Part shown: piece by piece, positions 61,973 through 64,000 of the stretch | How the letters are laid out: every line of letters starts with the position of its first letter | How positions within the stretch are numbered: the stretch's first letter is position 1 | Assembly (NCBI GenBank): GCA_029246415.1 | Contig: JAQWNF010000018.1 | Coordinates: 1 to 64,000 of the forward strand | Direction: 5' to 3' | DNA from: Glaciecola sp. | GTDB taxonomy: Bacteria; Pseudomonadota; Gammaproteobacteria; Enterobacterales; Alteromonadaceae | DNA length: 64,000 nt | The notes under the pieces: model-generated | Told to the model about the DNA's origin: nothing | The model's database searches: none | The model's input: only the letters and a program-made list of their open reading frames with translations | Program-made: the position numbers and the translations under genes

Positions 61973-63258
61973 GGCGCTTCCTAGCAGTGAATTTAGGTGG
62001 GGTAAGATCCGTTAATAAAGCCCCACTATCATAATCAGTAACGGGTATTGAATGCTCAATATACGCCTCTATATCAGGTAAGTTCAATGCATATTTTTCA
62101 CAAGCAAAACTAATGGCATGACCACTTTTGCCTGCTCGACCTGTACGGCCTATACGATGTACATAATCTTCGGCATCATCCGGCAGATCAAAATTAAATA
62201 CATGGGTTACTTTTTCAATGTGTAAACCACGTGCTGCAACATCTGTCGCAACTAAAATATCCAGTTTGCCTTTGGAGAAACCTTCCATAATTGACATGCG
62301 TTTTTTCTGTGGTACATCACCACTGAGTAAACCAACCCGATGGCCATCTGCCATGAGCCAAGCCGCAACGGTTTCACAACTGTATTTAGTGTTGGCAAAG
62401 ACAACTGCTTTTTCCGGCCATTCGTTTTCTAACAATGTTAGCAATAGGCGGATTTTGTCATCGTCAGATGGATAAAACAATTCCTCTTGAACACGCGAGG
62501 CGGTTTTTTTCTCCGGCTCGATCTGCACATGTGTTGGATTATTCATGTGTTCATAGGCGAGTTCTTGAACACGATAGCTTAATGTCGCTGAAAACAACAT
62601 ACTTAAACGTTTGTCCGCTTTTGGCATGCGATTAAATAAGTATCGGATATCCTTAATAAAACCTAAATCGAACATGCGATCGGCTTCATCTAATACCGCA
62701 ACTTGAATATTTTCTAAGGAAAAAATCCCTTGCTTGTAGTAATCTAATATACGACCTGTGGTGCCGATAACAATATTTACACCATTTGTTAATGTTTGGC
62801 GTTGATCTTCATAACCTTCGCCTCCATATATTAAACCAAGGGTCAAACCCGTGTGTTTACTCAAGAGTACTGCGTCGTTATGGATTTGTACTGCAAGCTC
62901 ACGAGTAGGTGCCATAATGATCGCTTTAGGACCTTTAGCTTTACTCTTATGAGTAAGAAGGTAATTAAAGGTCGCAACTAAAAATGCGATGGTTTTACCT
63001 GTTCCAGTCTGAGCTTGACCAGCAATATCTAATTCTTCGATTAGAGGTGGCAGACTTAGCGCTTGAATAGGTGTACAATATTCGAAATTTGCTTCATTTA
63101 GAGCATCTGTGATTGATTGATGGATCTTTAAGTCCGAAAATCGAGTATCTGTTAAGTGTGTTGTTTGCATTAATTATTATTCAGTGCTTGCATCAAAAAC
63201 TATTTCTATATAACACTATGGTGAATTAAATAAAAGTATCACCAACTTGGAGAATAAA

Positions 63259-63585
63259 ATGAGCGACAAGATTATCACGTTATCTGATGATAAATTCGAA
63301 GCCGACGTTCTAAATGCTGAAGGTCCCGTGTTAGTTGATTTCTGGGCCGAATGGTGCGGACCGTGTAAGATGATTGCACCTATCTTATCTGAAATTGCTG
63401 AAACTTACGACGGTAAAGTGACAATTGGTAAATTAAATGTAGATGAGTTCAGCGAAACCCCTAAGAAATTTGGTATTCGTGGTATCCCAACTCTCCTTCT
63501 TTTTAAAGATGGTAACGTTGCTGGAACCAAAGTCGGTGCATTATCAAAAGCACAGTTAGAAGAGTTTTTACAAGAAAATCTGTAA
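63259..63585 (+). CDS. trxA: Thioredoxin 1
   Basis: The general cytoplasmic disulfide reductant. 108 aa, with [13 protein letters not shown] active site and cis-Pro [11 protein letters not shown], nearly identical in pattern to E. coli TrxA. ATG 63259 is chosen because GGAGA lies 5 nt before it; the upstream in-frame TTG is rejected. It sits between rhlB and rho, the conserved arrangement, and has its own terminator. Confidence 0.97.
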   Translation: MSDKIITLSDDKFEADVLNAEGPVLVDFWAEWCGPCKMIAPILSEIAETYDGKVTIGKLNVDEFSETPKKFGIRGIPTLLLFKDGNVAGTKVGALSKAQLEEFLQENL

Positions 63586-63606
63586 ATCTAGACTCTGCAA
63601 TACCGG

Positions 63607-63644
63607 AAAGGCTGCCTAAATAGCGACTATTTAACAGCCTTTTT
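63607..63644 (+). terminator. Rho-independent terminator after trxA
   Basis: A long hairpin: AAAGGCTG/CAGCCTTT outer stem and a perfect TAAATAG-CGA-CTATTTA inner stem, ending in TTTTT, 21 nt after the trxA stop. It separates trxA from rho. Confidence 0.9.
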
Positions 63645-63807
63645 ACGTTTTTCAGGTTCAATCCTTTACCTATTAGCGTTTTAGTGCTAAGTTATAACTC
63701 AAGCACATTCCTCGTGCGTAGTTCACAGTCACATCACATTTACGCCTGTACTGTGCAAAACAATCCCTTATCAATATTACTCAAAGCGAATGCTTAAAGA
63801 CCCCACT

Positions 63808-64000
63808 ATGAATTTAACCGAATTAAAGAACAAGCCTATTTCAGATCTAGTTGCCCTAGCTGGTGAAATGGGATTAGAAAACCTAGCCCGCGCACGTAAG
63901 CAAGACATCATTTTTTCCATATTAAAAGCACACGCCAAAAGCGGTGAAGATATTTTCGGTGACGGTGTCCTTGAAATACTTCAAGATGGATTTGGTTTTT
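63808..64000 (+). CDS. rho: Transcription termination factor Rho, N-terminal fragment
   Basis: The first 64 codons of Rho, cut by the window edge. MNLTELKNKPISDLVALAGEMG and the block ARKQDIIFSILKAHAKSGEDIF are nearly those of E. coli Rho and cover the N-terminal helical domain. The 160-nt space after the trxA terminator is the expected long rho leader. In E. coli this leader is subject to Rho autoregulation, which cannot be judged here. Confidence 0.97.
   Translation, partial: MNLTELKNKPISDLVALAGEMGLENLARARKQDIIFSILKAHAKSGEDIFGDGVLEILQDGFGF

Overview
The window is a compact chromosomal segment (almost no gap over 300 bp, many overlapping stops and starts) from a marine-type gammaproteobacterium. 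The gene orders dksA-gluQ-pcnB-folK-panB-panC, ubiE-ubiJ-ubiB / tatA-tatB-tatC / hemB, gppA / rhlB / trxA / rho, hslV-hslU, ftsY-ftsE-ftsX-rpoH and metF / metJ are those of Gammaproteobacteria. Together with the PLP-type aspartate decarboxylase PanP, NhaD and a cation-dependent HemB they point to the Alteromonadales (Shewanella / Moritella / Psychrobium-like). The genus cannot be fixed from sequence reading alone. I see no prophage, insertion sequence, CRISPR array, rRNA or tRNA.

Layout. 1-6.3 kb: the end of tuf with its terminator, a formaldehyde detoxification pair (frmA, fghA), an EVE-domain protein, a CNNM/CorC-like membrane protein, a small unknown protein and the Na+/H+ antiporter NhaD. 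6.4-9.5 kb: a YadG/YadH-type ABC exporter coupled to a TrmB-like methyltransferase, then a degenerate EAL protein. 9.7-17.3 kb: panP converging on the long dksA-gluQ-pcnB-folK-panB-panC operon, so beta-alanine supply and pantoate use lie side by side; then sfsA. 17.3-24.6 kb: pepB, a MarC/YhgN protein, a YjaG protein, rsmD, ftsY-ftsE-ftsX and rpoH. 24.7-32.3 kb: the pip-dtd-madA(yiiD) unit, two small envelope genes, yihY-metF divergent from metJ across MetJ boxes, a short malic enzyme and rpmE. 32.3-37.3 kb: priA, ftsN, hslV, hslU. 37.3-45.1 kb: an accessory-looking envelope region. 45.2-52.3 kb: a large exported PD40-amidohydrolase, gor and prlC. 52.3-64 kb: a Tag-like glycosylase, ubiEJB, an outer-membrane protein, tatABC, a periplasmic protein, hemB, gppA, rhlB, trxA and the start of rho.

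The most interesting region is 37.9-45.1 kb. It comprises an OmpR-type two-component system, a cupredoxin-like exported protein, an FTR1-like membrane protein that has lost both iron-binding REGLE motifs, an outer-membrane protein, a TlpA-like thioredoxin, a DUF4266-type mini-lipoprotein ending in GGGCGCN, a DUF3570-type beta-barrel and an ApbE-like flavin transferase with no signal peptide. The last of these has glycine at the position where ApbE normally has its metal-binding aspartate. The region forms two transcription units. Both carry the same direct repeat (CTTAAG-N5-GTTAAG), ending exactly 48 nt before the first start codon in each case. I read this as one regulon controlled by its own response regulator, serving an undefined extracytoplasmic metal/redox function.

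All functions are assigned by recognising motifs and family resemblance by eye; no database search was run.
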